Source: Microcoleus sp. FACHB-831
GTDB taxonomy: Bacteria > Cyanobacteriota > Cyanobacteriia > Cyanobacteriales > FACHB-T130
Length of the DNA: 64,000 nt
Direction: 5' to 3'
Assembly (NCBI RefSeq): GCF_014695585.1
Contig: NZ_JACJON010000056.1
Coordinates: 1 to 64,000, forward strand
Under the pieces are notes generated by a model that saw nothing but the letters and a program-made list of their open reading frames with translations, was not told the DNA's origin and ran no database searches. Position 1 is the first letter of the stretch. Each line of letters opens with the position of its first letter. Of the stretch, positions 36,236 through 45,736 are shown piece by piece. The position numbers and the translations under genes were made by a program.

Positions 36236-37115
36236 CGCCCTCTTTCTTGGTAAACACAGCAGGTTTATCCATTTCTGAAGTTCTATAAGCTACGGCCATC
36301 TCAGTCGAGTTATGCGCCCATCCAATCTCTCCTTTAGGGTTTATGAGGATGCAACCAGCCTCGCCAACAACCCGTTCGGTTAAAGACTGAATTGCCATTT
36401 GTGCTGCTTGCTCTGGATGTTTGCCTTGAGCCAGGAAATCGATAGCAGTCTTAGCCAGAACGACTGGAATAATCGACTCGCCATCACCCGTTGTTGAGCA
36501 ACCGCCTTTCTCAATATCAGCATACAGACCGCAGCCAACTAAAGCTGTATCGCCAACACGACCTGCATCTTGATTGGCAGTGCCGCCTGTTGAGGTTCCG
36601 GCGACCAAGTTGCCGTCAGCATCTAGTGCTACGCAGCCAACGGTGTTGGGGCGATCGATAACTTTCTCCTGCTCCTCCCACTGCTTTTCCTGCTCATCGG
36701 CGACCAAATCTTCTTTTGGACACATCTCAATCCCGTGTTTGGCTGCGAAGCGTTCTGCGCTTTCGGCAACTAGCAGCCGGGGTTTTTCATCCATAATCTT
36801 GCGTGCTACAGAGATCGGATGCCGCACTCCTTGAACTGCTGCCACTGCGCCCCAACCTAACTTAGAGCCATCCATGATCGCCGCGTCTACCTCTACTTCC
36901 CCTTGTTTGTTGAGAGTGGCGCCAAGTCCGGCGTTGAAGGTGGGGTCAGATTCGAGGACGCGGATGGCGGCTTCCACGGCATCTTTGGCACTGCCGCCTT
37001 TCTCAAGCACTGCCCAGCCTGCCTCTGCTGCTGCGGTACAGCCTTTATTGTTGGCTTCAACTTTTTCTTCTGTGATGGTTTTCGCTCCACCATGAACGAT
37101 GATTGCAATTGTCAT
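36201..37115 (-). CDS. iaaA: Isoaspartyl peptidase/L-asparaginase (Ntn hydrolase)
   Basis: A 304-aa plant-type asparaginase precursor. It should cleave itself before T158 in NTVGCVALD, giving an alpha chain (about 157 aa) and a beta chain starting with the nucleophilic Thr. Supporting motifs: IIVHGGAKTI at the N-terminus, GLGATLN, GTSTGGTANQDAGRVGD and STTGDGESII. It removes beta-aspartyl residues from peptides formed by protein ageing or cyanophycin breakdown and hydrolyses asparagine. Cyanobacteria make cyanophycin and need such an enzyme for beta-Asp-Arg, a plausible role here. It overlaps the DUF72 gene downstream. Confidence 0.94.
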   Translation of the reverse strand: MTIAIIVHGGAKTITEEKVEANNKGCTAAAEAGWAVLEKGGSAKDAVEAAIRVLESDPTFNAGLGATLNKQGEVEVDAAIMDGSKLGWGAVAAVQGVRHPISVARKIMDEKPRLLVAESAERFAAKHGIEMCPKEDLVADEQEKQWEEQEKVIDRPNTVGCVALDADGNLVAGTSTGGTANQDAGRVGDTALVGCGLYADIEKGGCSTTGDGESIIPVVLAKTAIDFLAQGKHPEQAAQMAIQSLTERVVGEAGCILINPKGEIGWAHNSTEMAVAYRTSEMDKPAVFTKKEGVDPKVYASNRH

Positions 37116-37174
37116 TTGTTAACTCCGTATTGCCTAGTAAATTATCGAAACCACATTAATTTGTAGCCCCGTAG

Positions 37175-37220
37175 TGCCCACCAAAACCCTTACAACCTGG
37201 CCTAGAAGTTATGGTGGGCA
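37175..37220 (-). terminator. Hairpin after glgX
   Basis: Arms TGCCCACC (37175-37182) and GGTGGGCA (37213-37220) enclose a 30-nt loop, 49 bp past the glgX stop (minus strand) and upstream of the asparaginase start. The weak, long loop makes it a possible terminator only. Confidence 0.45.
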
Positions 37221-37269
37221 GTGCCGAGCTACGTTTAATGCCTAAAATCCAAACTTTCTAATCGGCTCG

Positions 37270-39399
37270 TCATCCCAAACGACGCAATACTACGAGCGAT
37301 CGCGCTACTACTGGCACGGCTTGAGTGCCACCGTACACTTTCTCCTCTGCAACGAAGCGCGGCTCTTTGGTGTCAATTACAACAGCCCACTCTTTGTCTT
37401 GCATCACAGTTGGTAGAGTAAACTCAAGCGTTTCGTAGTGGGCGTTAAAGAACAGGAGAAAACTATCATCGCTGATGCGTTCGCCTCTGGGGCCAGGGCT
37501 GGGAATCTGGTTTCCATCCAAGAAAACCGCGATCGCCTTGGCATAACCAACATCCCACTGCTCCTCAGTCATCTCGCCGCCATCTGGATTGAACCAAGCA
37601 ATATCGCTGATCCCCTTTCCGTGAATCGGTCGCCCTTGAAACCACTTGCGTCGCCGAAATACCGGATGCTGACGGCGGAAATAGATTAGCTCGCGAGTAA
37701 AATTCACAAGATCCTCATTTCCCGTCTGCAAGTCCCAATTGAACCAGGAGATTTCACTGTCTTGGCAGTAGGCGTTATTATTGCCGTTTTGAGTCCGCCC
37801 CATTTCATCTCCCCCCAGCATCATCGGGATGCCTTGGGACAACATCAGAGTTGTTAAGAAGTTCCGCCGCTGTCGCTCCCGCAATAGCAGCACTTCTGGG
37901 TCGTCTGTTTCACCTTCAACTCCACAATTCCACGAGCGGTTGTGGCTTTCACCATCCCGATTTTCTTCCCCGTTAGCTTCATTGTGTTTCTCGTTGTAGC
38001 TAACAAGATCGTTTAGCGGGAAGCCATCGTGGGCTGTGATAAAGTTAACGCTGGCATTAGGCCGCCGCCCGTTCAGCGCATACAGGTCAGGGCTACCAGT
38101 GAAACAGTAAGCAAACTGCCCTAAGCTCTCATCCACACCCCGCCAGAAGTCTCGCACCGTATCGCGATATCTGCCATTCCACTCAGACCAGAGAACCGGG
38201 AATTGACCAACTTGATAGCCGCCATCTCCCAAATCCCAAGGTTCGGCAATCAGTTTCACATCTGCCAGCACCGGGTCTTGGTGAATGATGTCAAAGAAAG
38301 CTGCCAGACTATTAACTTCATATAGTTCTCGCGCCAGAGCCGAGGCTAAGTCGAAGCGGAAACCATCGACGTGCATCTCTAAAACCCAATAGCGCAGGCT
38401 ATCCATGATTAACTTCAGCACTTGCGGCTGACCCACGTTTAGAGAGTTACCGCAGCCTGTAAAGTCCATGTAGTAGCGGCGATCGCCCTCTACCGTTCGG
38501 TAGTAAACGAAATTATCGATGCCTCGCAGAGATAAAGTCGGGCCTAATTGATTGCCTTCTCCAGTGTGGTTGTAGACGACATCTAGAATCACCTCAATCC
38601 CGGCACGATGCAGTGCCTTGACCATCTCCTTAAACTCGTTCACCTGTTGTCCCACACTGCCGCTGGCGCTGTAGCCTGAGTAGGGGGAGAAATAGTTGAT
38701 GGAATCGTAACCCCAATAATTCCTTAGCCCTTTATCAACAAGGTGTCCCGGACGAGCGAGGAAGTGATGCACGGGCATTAGCTCAACTGCTGTAATCCCC
38801 AGCCTCTGGAGATGCTCGATAGCTGCTGTATGTGCTAACCCGGCATAAGTACCGCGCAATTCTTCCGGGATATCGGGATGCAGTTTGGTAAAGCCTTTGA
38901 CGTGAGTTTCATAAATGACAGTTTCGTGCCAAGGAGTTCTCAGCAGGTTGTCATCCTCCCAATCAAAGGTCTGATCGACAACAACAGATTTCGGAACTAG
39001 GGGGGCACTATCTAGATCGGAAAATGATAAATCTTTTTCCGGATTGTTCCAATCGTAGCCAAAGAGTTCCGGGCCGTTGCCTCTGAGGTTGCCATCAAGT
39101 GCTTTGCCATAAGGATCGATCAAAAGTTTATTGGGGTTGAAGCGATGACCCTGACTAGGTTCATAGGGGCCATGCACTCGGAACCCATACCGTTGACCGG
39201 GGCCTATACCGGGCAAATAACCGTGCCAGACGAAGTTGTTGACTTCAGTTAAAGTTATGCGTGTCTCTTTATCGTCTCTATCAAATAAACAAAGTTCGAC
39301 ACTTGTTGCATTTTCACTAAATAAAGCGAAGTTTGTGCCTTTGCCATCCCAGAATGCGCCCAGCGGATAAACATTACCGGGCCAAAGCGGTACGAACAT
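37270..39399 (-). CDS. glgX: Glycogen debranching enzyme GlgX (isoamylase type)
   Basis: A 709-aa GH13 isoamylase/GlgX protein. An N-terminal CBM48 domain (YPLGAFWDGKGTNFALFSENA) precedes the catalytic barrel with VYNHTGEG, VDGFRFDLASAL (nucleophile D350), LIAEPWDLG (acid/base E386) and FITAHDGF (third carboxylate). These four conserved GH13 regions are intact. It hydrolyses alpha-1,6 branches of glycogen trimmed by phosphorylase, feeding glycolysis in the dark. It lies alone, 154 bp upstream of the asparaginase, with a possible terminator between. The length and motifs are normal for GlgX. Confidence 0.96.
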   Translation of the reverse strand: MFVPLWPGNVYPLGAFWDGKGTNFALFSENATSVELCLFDRDDKETRITLTEVNNFVWHGYLPGIGPGQRYGFRVHGPYEPSQGHRFNPNKLLIDPYGKALDGNLRGNGPELFGYDWNNPEKDLSFSDLDSAPLVPKSVVVDQTFDWEDDNLLRTPWHETVIYETHVKGFTKLHPDIPEELRGTYAGLAHTAAIEHLQRLGITAVELMPVHHFLARPGHLVDKGLRNYWGYDSINYFSPYSGYSASGSVGQQVNEFKEMVKALHRAGIEVILDVVYNHTGEGNQLGPTLSLRGIDNFVYYRTVEGDRRYYMDFTGCGNSLNVGQPQVLKLIMDSLRYWVLEMHVDGFRFDLASALARELYEVNSLAAFFDIIHQDPVLADVKLIAEPWDLGDGGYQVGQFPVLWSEWNGRYRDTVRDFWRGVDESLGQFAYCFTGSPDLYALNGRRPNASVNFITAHDGFPLNDLVSYNEKHNEANGEENRDGESHNRSWNCGVEGETDDPEVLLLRERQRRNFLTTLMLSQGIPMMLGGDEMGRTQNGNNNAYCQDSEISWFNWDLQTGNEDLVNFTRELIYFRRQHPVFRRRKWFQGRPIHGKGISDIAWFNPDGGEMTEEQWDVGYAKAIAVFLDGNQIPSPGPRGERISDDSFLLFFNAHYETLEFTLPTVMQDKEWAVVIDTKEPRFVAEEKVYGGTQAVPVVARSLVVLRRLG

Positions 39400-40078
39400 A
39401 GATTAAGAACAAGGAAAAATGATAGTTAACAACATTCAACTCCTTAGAGCGCCAGCCAGCTAAAGGAATTGATAAAAGGTATCAAGAGGTGAAAGTTTAG
39501 CAGTGCGATCGCTTGCGATACTAACAACTGCTTAACTTAAGTTTCAAAACTTCCATTTACAAGAACCAGGTATTTAGTTCCCTTTGTTTGGTATTACTTC
39601 AGAAAGTTTCACTGTCTTGCAATTATTTCTGAGTTTGAAACCGGAGTTAGGAATTAATTTAGATTCGCAGTCCCAAATGGAACAACGCACTCTCTTAAAA
39701 GACACTACTTATTAATCTATGCGTTAATTTTTTGCCCAACTTCTACCGCAGGAATGGCGTTAATGATAAGAGAGAGTGTTATCATCTATACAAAATGCAC
39801 TCTCATATACAGTTAAATTTGTCAATAGGATGAGTTGAGCTGTTAGCTGTTATAACCTTTGGGCGAAACCTTATATAGGTATAGTTATTGCAGTGCGATC
39901 GCATATTATTTGGTAAGCATCAGCACGCGGTTTTGGGGATGCCTAATTTCACTATCTATGAGTCCAACTTCTTCAATTTACCGTTACACCCTAGACCAAT
40001 TCGATACTTTCTTTGCGATTTTTTGAAGGATAAATGAGTTCTGGTGATTCTACCTCATCTATTATATTGACCAATAGC
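39400..40078. other. 680-bp gene-free spacer upstream of glgX
   Basis: Contains the presumed glgX promoter (minus strand), GCGATCGC sites and imperfect repeats of GCACTCTC/GAGAGAGTG around 39685-39810. A 22-codon start-like frame (ATG 39958, MSPTSSIYRYTLDQFDTFF) stops early and may be the decayed N-terminus of a lost gene. No intact gene is recognised. Confidence 0.5.
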
Positions 40079-40891
40079 TTAAGCCTTGGCTTGTGCAAAT
40101 CCAGCAGCATTTCTGTGACCGCCGCCGCCATATTGTTTGGCGATTTCGCTGACATCGAAATTGCCTATGCTACGCAATCCCCACCTAGTATTTCCATCTT
40201 CATCATCAGAAGCGATCGCACTAAAAGGAGCTTCAGGAAGAAGCTTGCACAGGTAATTCCCAATATCAGAGGTATAGGTAGGCTTAGATGTATGAACTGT
40301 GGGGACTTTATACCCTCCTATTTCTGTCCAGGTATAGGTAGTCGCGATCGCTTCCACATCTTGTTGTCTTTTCTGAAGAATAGGAGTGCCAATCGTTCGC
40401 GCTATAAATAAAAAGTCATCATAAGAAAGTTTAGCTAGAGCATCCCAGACCTGAAAATCCATTTTAAAAGACCGGAGCGTTACATAAACCTCATCAGAAA
40501 TAGTAAGCTCTTTCTTCCATAAATCTCGGTCTTGTACATACTGGATGAGAGTAGGAACTGGCTCGTCAGGATGCCAATATTCCCACGCCAGAACTGCCCC
40601 TGATTTATTCATATTGAAGTTAGCAAAAGATAGCCCCAGGAGAGCTTCTTGGGCTGTTTTGTGGTGGTCGAGTACGACAATTTCGCTGGCTATCTTTGCC
40701 ATAGCTAGCATGACTTGCCTTGAATAAGAAAAATCCACCACGTACACGCGATCGCCATCATTTATCGTAGGTGGTTCTTCTCCGTAGCTCACTCCAATGT
40801 ACTCAGCAGTATCCCCCAACACCGTCCAAGCGCAATAAGCGGCACTAAAACCGTCATTACAACCGTTGTGATAAAGGACTTTCGTCTCCAT
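40079..40891 (-). CDS. DHH/DHHA1-family phosphoesterase
   Basis: A 270-aa protein with all DHH signatures: NGCNDGFSAAYC (motif I), VVDFSYS (II), LDHHKTA (the DHH motif, III), VQDRDLW (IV) and the C-terminal DHHA1 glycine-rich GGGGHRNAAGFA. The family cleaves phosphodiesters or pyrophosphates in nano-RNA, cyclic dinucleotides or polyphosphate. This short, two-domain form resembles exopolyphosphatase- or oligoribonuclease-like members; substrate is not decidable here. AAAGGAGAG lies 6 nt before the ATG. The gene is monocistronic and lies 114 bp after the hflX stop. Confidence 0.9.
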   Translation of the reverse strand: METKVLYHNGCNDGFSAAYCAWTVLGDTAEYIGVSYGEEPPTINDGDRVYVVDFSYSRQVMLAMAKIASEIVVLDHHKTAQEALLGLSFANFNMNKSGAVLAWEYWHPDEPVPTLIQYVQDRDLWKKELTISDEVYVTLRSFKMDFQVWDALAKLSYDDFLFIARTIGTPILQKRQQDVEAIATTYTWTEIGGYKVPTVHTSKPTYTSDIGNYLCKLLPEAPFSAIASDDEDGNTRWGLRSIGNFDVSEIAKQYGGGGHRNAAGFAQAKA

Positions 40892-41005
40892 GAGGCTCTC
40901 CTTTTGCTACTATTACCATTTCACTTAAATTATGATACAGCGCGCCCCTTTTTAAGAGGGGCTAAGAGCAACTCAACTGTATCGCTAATAAAGTGAATCG
41001 GTATA

Positions 41006-42715
41006 TCAGCTTTGAGCCGTTACTACAGGTGAAGCAACTTCGTTAATTAGTTGCACCAATCGCTGTCGTAGCGTATCTAAACCCAAACGTTCAGTAGCTG
41101 AAATAAAGATTGCTTCGGGATACTCTCTTTGAGCTAAAGCCAGAGTTTCGCTATCTACTCGATCGAGCTTATTAAAGGCAATCAACGCTTTACCTGGAAG
41201 CGCGGGCATTTCTCCTAGCACTTCCTTGACTGAGCTAATGTGGCTTTCCCAAGCTGGATGCGAAAGATCGACGACATGAAGCAACGCATCTGCTTCAGTT
41301 ACTTCCTCTAGGGTTGCTCGGAAAGCATCCATTAGAGGTGGCGGCAGTTCGTGAATAAACCCTACCGTATCTATCAGCAGAACAGACCTTTTTTCATGAG
41401 TTTCTGGATTGGTAATTACCAGTTTTCGCGTTGTTGGGTCGAGAGTTGCAAACAGTTGATCTGCCGTATAAACTTCGGCATGAGTTAACACATTTAGTAG
41501 AGTAGACTTGCCAGCATTGGTATAACCAACTACTGCGATCGCGGGAATTTCTTGCTGTTGTCTTTGTTGTCGCAAGCGGGCGCGATGTGCCTGCAATTGA
41601 TTTACTTCCTGTTGGAGTTGTGCAATCCGCCGCTGAATGGTTCGCCGCTCTGTTTCTAGTTTTGTTTCACCAGGGCCTCGCGTCCCAATTCCACCCCCTA
41701 GCCTGGACATTTCCTGTCCTCGACCGCGAAGCCGAGGCAGCATATATTCCATCTGAGCTAGTTCTACTTGCAATTTACCTGCTTGAGATTGAGCGCGTTG
41801 AGCGAAGATATCGAGAATTACTTCTGTTCTGTCTACAACTCGAATACCAATTTTGTTTTCCAGGTTGCGAACTTGAGAGGCGGAAATATCGCGGTCAAAG
41901 ACAACTAAATTAGCACCAATCTTTTGAGCTAAAGCCGCAATTTCTTCAATTTTTCCCTCACCGATGACAGTTTGAGGATGGGGACGCGATCGCTTTTGCG
42001 TTACCGTCTCCAATACCTTTCCTCCAGCGCTTTCCACTAAGCGCACGAGTTCGTCAAGTCCATCTTGAAAGCGCTGCGGTGTGACATCATCTGTCATCAA
42101 TCCCACTAGCAGAACTTTGTCCCCGTCGGATTCTAATTGCTCAAACTGGAATGTTCCATTACCTGACTCTTTGAACTCTTTCTCCCACTCATGAACTAAG
42201 TCGTCAAAGTCTTGGTCGGTCAGAGCATCTAGACTCATGGGAGGGGAAACTGTCCAGGGCGTTTCGCCATCGGTTACGAGGTAAGCCAGATAAGCTTGTT
42301 TAACATGGGCAGTTGCACCCTTTTTCTTGCGATCGCTTGCTTCGATTGTGGGGGTTAATACCACTAAGGCATCTAAACGCTGCTGTACCATCGCCGTCAA
42401 CGATGCTGCATCGGGTGGATGTGGTTGAGCCGCAATGCAACGAATGCCACTCAAGCGTTCAGCGCTATGCCGAGGCAGTTCGGCGGGTGGAAGTTGAGTT
42501 TGGCTTGGCGTACCTACTGCAACTCGGATCGTCTGTCCGCGCCGATTTACATAGATGCAGACAGGATGGTGAATTTCCCCGCTGATGGCTACCAAAGTTT
42601 GGGCAAATTCGGGGGTAGTCACGCGATCGCTTGGTTGACGCTCCTCGTATAGCTGCTTTAGTTGCTTAATATGGCTAGATTTTAATCCTTGAATATTGCC
42701 GTAAATAGTCTCCAT
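41006..42715 (-). CDS. hflX: Ribosome-associated GTPase HflX
   Basis: A 569-aa HflX, longer than the E. coli form (about 426 aa) because of an extended N-terminus of roughly 190 residues typical of cyanobacterial HflX. The HflX N-domain (GGKVLETVTQKRSRPHPQTVIGEGKIEEI in pieces) is followed by ELAQMEYMLPRLRG and GTRGPGETKLETERR, then the G domain with VVGYTNAGKST (P-loop), DTVGFI (G3) and NKLD (G4). It splits or rescues stalled ribosomes, notably after heat or antibiotic stress. The gene is flanked by spacers and reads as monocistronic. Confidence 0.95.
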   Translation of the reverse strand: METIYGNIQGLKSSHIKQLKQLYEERQPSDRVTTPEFAQTLVAISGEIHHPVCIYVNRRGQTIRVAVGTPSQTQLPPAELPRHSAERLSGIRCIAAQPHPPDAASLTAMVQQRLDALVVLTPTIEASDRKKKGATAHVKQAYLAYLVTDGETPWTVSPPMSLDALTDQDFDDLVHEWEKEFKESGNGTFQFEQLESDGDKVLLVGLMTDDVTPQRFQDGLDELVRLVESAGGKVLETVTQKRSRPHPQTVIGEGKIEEIAALAQKIGANLVVFDRDISASQVRNLENKIGIRVVDRTEVILDIFAQRAQSQAGKLQVELAQMEYMLPRLRGRGQEMSRLGGGIGTRGPGETKLETERRTIQRRIAQLQQEVNQLQAHRARLRQQRQQQEIPAIAVVGYTNAGKSTLLNVLTHAEVYTADQLFATLDPTTRKLVITNPETHEKRSVLLIDTVGFIHELPPPLMDAFRATLEEVTEADALLHVVDLSHPAWESHISSVKEVLGEMPALPGKALIAFNKLDRVDSETLALAQREYPEAIFISATERLGLDTLRQRLVQLINEVASPVVTAQS

Positions 42716-43077
42716 AATACTTAGCCAGGAAACTTGCTTCTGAATTTGTTAATTTAATATTTACTAATATTTCTCTTTAACTTAATCTTCCCTTTGGACT
42801 AACTATCCCAGGGAACATAAGTTACAAACGCCCTCTATCAAAAGACGTAGTTGCTGCTCAATCTGCATCGCGAGATTGGGTAAGCAAGTTGCAGTTTATT
42901 TTATAATTTCAATGCACGCGATCGCCTACTTAAGGTAATAATTTAGTTAATAAACTTGTAGGCTGGTTTGAGTGCGAGCTTTCCCCAAGCATCTAAAATT
43001 AACCCATTTGGTTTTATCCCTCAAACTACGGTAAATAATCTACCTCAATTACTGAATTTTTTTTATGATCGGTCCTG
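42716..43077. other. Spacer between hflX and the GlfT2-like gene
   Basis: A 362-bp region with the presumed hflX promoter on the minus strand and the 3' end of the glycan operon. The 74-codon plus-strand frame at 42968-43192 runs into the coding region antisense and has no gene-like features. Confidence 0.5.
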
Positions 43078-44937
43078 TTATTCGCTGTATTTATTTATCT
43101 CTAAATATTTTTCCCAAAAAGCTTTGTTAGTAAGCTCTGGCCGAGTTTTTCTGTATAATCTCTTTAGATCCGAAAATTGGAAAAATACCTGAACAGCAAT
43201 AATAATTGCCTTATATAAAATTTTAAAAAACTCGACTCTCGAAAATACAACTACAAATCCTTCCTGACTTGTTAAGTTGTAATATAACGCTTTTCTAGCC
43301 CTAAAAATATTTACAGGTCTATAACCCTGTATAGGAGCAACTCTGTATCCGCCGTTGGTTATTACCTTATCTCTATGAAAGAAAATAGAAGGCAAAAGAT
43401 GGCCGTTCAAAGTTATTAACCTTATAAAACGGTGAACTGTCTTTTCGGTTTCCTCAATACTTTCCATGTATTTTCCATGTACAAATGGCAGTTGGGGATT
43501 TTTTACCGCTTTCTCTCCCAGCTTTAAAATCTCTATGTTATTCTGTTCAGGATCTATAGTTTTCAAGTAACCAGGGCCTTGGAGAAAGTCAGATGCAGCT
43601 TTTAATACAAGGTCTGCGCTTTTATACCTGTAACAGAATGCCTCTCTGAGGCTATTTTTAACAAAATATTTTATCGCATCTATCTTAGTGAATTCATCAG
43701 AACATAGAGTTTTTAAAATTATTTCGTTCCTTCTGAAGTAATAATTTAGCATAGGGGAGTACTTGTTCTCTAGTGCTTCATGCCATACGCATATACCATT
43801 TAAAGTTATAATTTTTTGTTTTAATCTTAGAGGAAACTCCATGTCGTCCATTTTTATAAAAAATGGGTAAGGGAGACTAAACTCATCTATGTTTTTGGTA
43901 GGAAAGCAAAATAGCCACCAGCCATTGTAATTAATATGTTCTTCAATCTCATTAAATAAAACGTTTTTTACATCTCTTAAATCCATATCTGGCTTTAGCC
44001 TGACAGTCTCGTTATCCCATATTGCTCCATTTTCATGCTGGATATACTGGCTGTCTAGTTTTAGCATACTGCCACCAATACATATGTCTTTATTAATCAC
44101 AAGCCTTTGAAAGTTATAGATTCTCTCATACACTTCTGGATATATAACAACATCATCATCCATGAATATAATGTGAGAAAATTCATCTTTTCTTTTTAAG
44201 ACTTCTATAATTCCTCTAGTATATCCTCCACTACCACCTGCATTTTTATTGGGAATCACGTGTATTTGAGGATGGTCTAATTCCTTTAAAGTTCTACCAT
44301 TGTCAATTATAAATATTTCAAACTTTTCCCCTAAAGCTGATTTATTGAATAAATATTTTTTTATAAGTTGCATATTTTTTTGTACATATGGTTCTCGTTT
44401 ATATGTACAAATAGCTACTGCAATTTTTACATCTGAAGTTTGACTGGTGGTTATTTTTGTGGAAAAGCACCCACCTGTAAATAGACAATTATTTTCCAGT
44501 GCCTCAATTTCCACATACAATAATCCTGTATAGGGATGTATGGGTATTTCCTCAAACACGCATAATTCATCTAAAGCTTCAGCCGTTACAATCTTTTGAT
44601 TGACTAACTTTGTAGATTGTGAGAAATAATCTATATTTAGGAGCTTAACTTTGAATGTTCCTTTTAGATTTAGATTGATACTTATGGCTTTTACATTGGT
44701 GTAATCTTTCCATTTTTGAACTGAAAAAGAATTAAAGTAAGTATCGAAACTTATGATCCCCCCTTTTTTGAGTTCTGCATAATTTTGTTCATAAGTTAAA
44801 ATAACTTTAGAATTTTGACGTAAAAATAGGTTTTCGACAGTACATATATCAAGAGTTGGGAAAATTATATTTTGAATTTTCCCCGATGTTGTTAGGCTTT
44901 TATTACCCAACCTTGGCGATACAAGAAGATCTGTCAC
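43078..44937 (-). CDS. GlfT2-like galactofuranosyltransferase (GT2)
   Basis: A 619-aa protein with the architecture of mycobacterial GlfT2. It has an N-terminal beta domain (1-160), then a GT-A fold with VAICTYKREPYVQKN, IIDNGRTL, NKNAGGSGGYTRG, the metal-binding FMDDDV (DxD), YPFFIKMDDMEFPLR, ICVWHE (catalytic-site histidine region) and a C-terminal helical region. It should add galactofuranose from UDP-Galf to a growing chain at the cytoplasmic membrane face. The start is GTG at 44937, 37 bp after the wzt stop; no better in-frame ATG fits the N-terminal domain. The gene looks more AT-rich than the sugar block at 26-32 kb, which could indicate horizontal origin. The exact linkage made is unknown. 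Confidence 0.85.
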   Translation of the reverse strand: MTDLLVSPRLGNKSLTTSGKIQNIIFPTLDICTVENLFLRQNSKVILTYEQNYAELKKGGIISFDTYFNSFSVQKWKDYTNVKAISINLNLKGTFKVKLLNIDYFSQSTKLVNQKIVTAEALDELCVFEEIPIHPYTGLLYVEIEALENNCLFTGGCFSTKITTSQTSDVKIAVAICTYKREPYVQKNMQLIKKYLFNKSALGEKFEIFIIDNGRTLKELDHPQIHVIPNKNAGGSGGYTRGIIEVLKRKDEFSHIIFMDDDVVIYPEVYERIYNFQRLVINKDICIGGSMLKLDSQYIQHENGAIWDNETVRLKPDMDLRDVKNVLFNEIEEHINYNGWWLFCFPTKNIDEFSLPYPFFIKMDDMEFPLRLKQKIITLNGICVWHEALENKYSPMLNYYFRRNEIILKTLCSDEFTKIDAIKYFVKNSLREAFCYRYKSADLVLKAASDFLQGPGYLKTIDPEQNNIEILKLGEKAVKNPQLPFVHGKYMESIEETEKTVHRFIRLITLNGHLLPSIFFHRDKVITNGGYRVAPIQGYRPVNIFRARKALYYNLTSQEGFVVVFSRVEFFKILYKAIIIAVQVFFQFSDLKRLYRKTRPELTNKAFWEKYLEINKYSE

Positions 44938-44974
44938 AGGTATTTACTCACTACTAATGATGGTAATTAAAAAA

Positions 44975-45736
44975 TTAGATAGGATTGCCAGAAGACCCAG
45001 CGATCGCTGTATTTATGAGATAAGCCTCAACTACGCGATCTGCATCGCCTACCAACTTGACTTTGCCCTTATCCAACCAAATTGCTTGCTGACACGATTG
45101 TTTTACAAACTCCAGATCGTGGGAGACTACCAAAACAGTCGCATCAGCCTTCCAAAAATTCTCAATTCGCTGTCTGCACTTATCTTTAAAACTTTCATCA
45201 CCCACAGATAGCACTTCATCAAGAATTAGAATATCCGGTTGCACATCAGTTGCGATCGCAAATCCCAAACGTGCTTCCATACCTGATGATAAAGCCTTCA
45301 CGGGAACCAAAGCATAGTCTTTCAACTGGGCAAATTCTAAAATAGATGGCGTTCTATGGATCATTTCTTTCCGCGAAAACCCCAGCAATACTCCATAGAG
45401 TACGATGTTATCCATCACCGAAAGTTCTTTATCAAAACCCGCCCCCAACTCAATTAGAGGAGCAATCTTACCCCGCACCCGTACCCCCCCACTCGTTGGT
45501 CGCAAAATTCCACATATCACCTTCAGAAGCGTCGATTTACCAGCACCATTCGCCCCAATAATTCCCACCTTTTCTTGCGGGTTAACCACCAAATCAATCC
45601 GATCTAGCACTAACTTCTTTGCAGGCTTACGGTACTTACCCTCCAAAAAAGACAACACTGTTTTTTTCAGATCATAAGAAAACTCCTCTTGGGTCCTTCG
45701 CCAAAGCGAAACTTGGTCAAGCCGAATTACTTCCAT
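44975..45736 (-). CDS. wzt: Polysaccharide ABC exporter ATPase (Wzt type)
   Basis: A 253-aa ATP-binding subunit with Walker A GANGAGKST, signature LSSGMEARLGFA, Walker B ILILDEVLSVGD and the switch His in VVSHDLEF. It lacks the C-terminal carbohydrate-binding domain found in some O-antigen Wzt proteins, like the mycobacterial galactan exporter ATPase. It is contiguous with the permease gene (0 bp gap) and should energise transfer of a lipid-linked polysaccharide across the inner membrane. The downstream GlfT2-like gene points to a galactofuran-containing substrate. Confidence 0.93.
   Translation of the reverse strand: MEVIRLDQVSLWRRTQEEFSYDLKKTVLSFLEGKYRKPAKKLVLDRIDLVVNPQEKVGIIGANGAGKSTLLKVICGILRPTSGGVRVRGKIAPLIELGAGFDKELSVMDNIVLYGVLLGFSRKEMIHRTPSILEFAQLKDYALVPVKALSSGMEARLGFAIATDVQPDILILDEVLSVGDESFKDKCRQRIENFWKADATVLVVSHDLEFVKQSCQQAIWLDKGKVKLVGDADRVVEAYLINTAIAGSSGNPI

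Noticed and set aside
39685-39810. GCACTCTC/GAGAGAGTG imperfect repeats as a regulator site
   Set aside because: The copies are imperfect and irregularly spaced in an AT-rich region, so chance similarity is likely.
42968-43192. 74-codon plus-strand frame at the end of the GlfT2-like gene
   Set aside because: Most of it is antisense to that gene's 3' end, and no start signal or family is visible.
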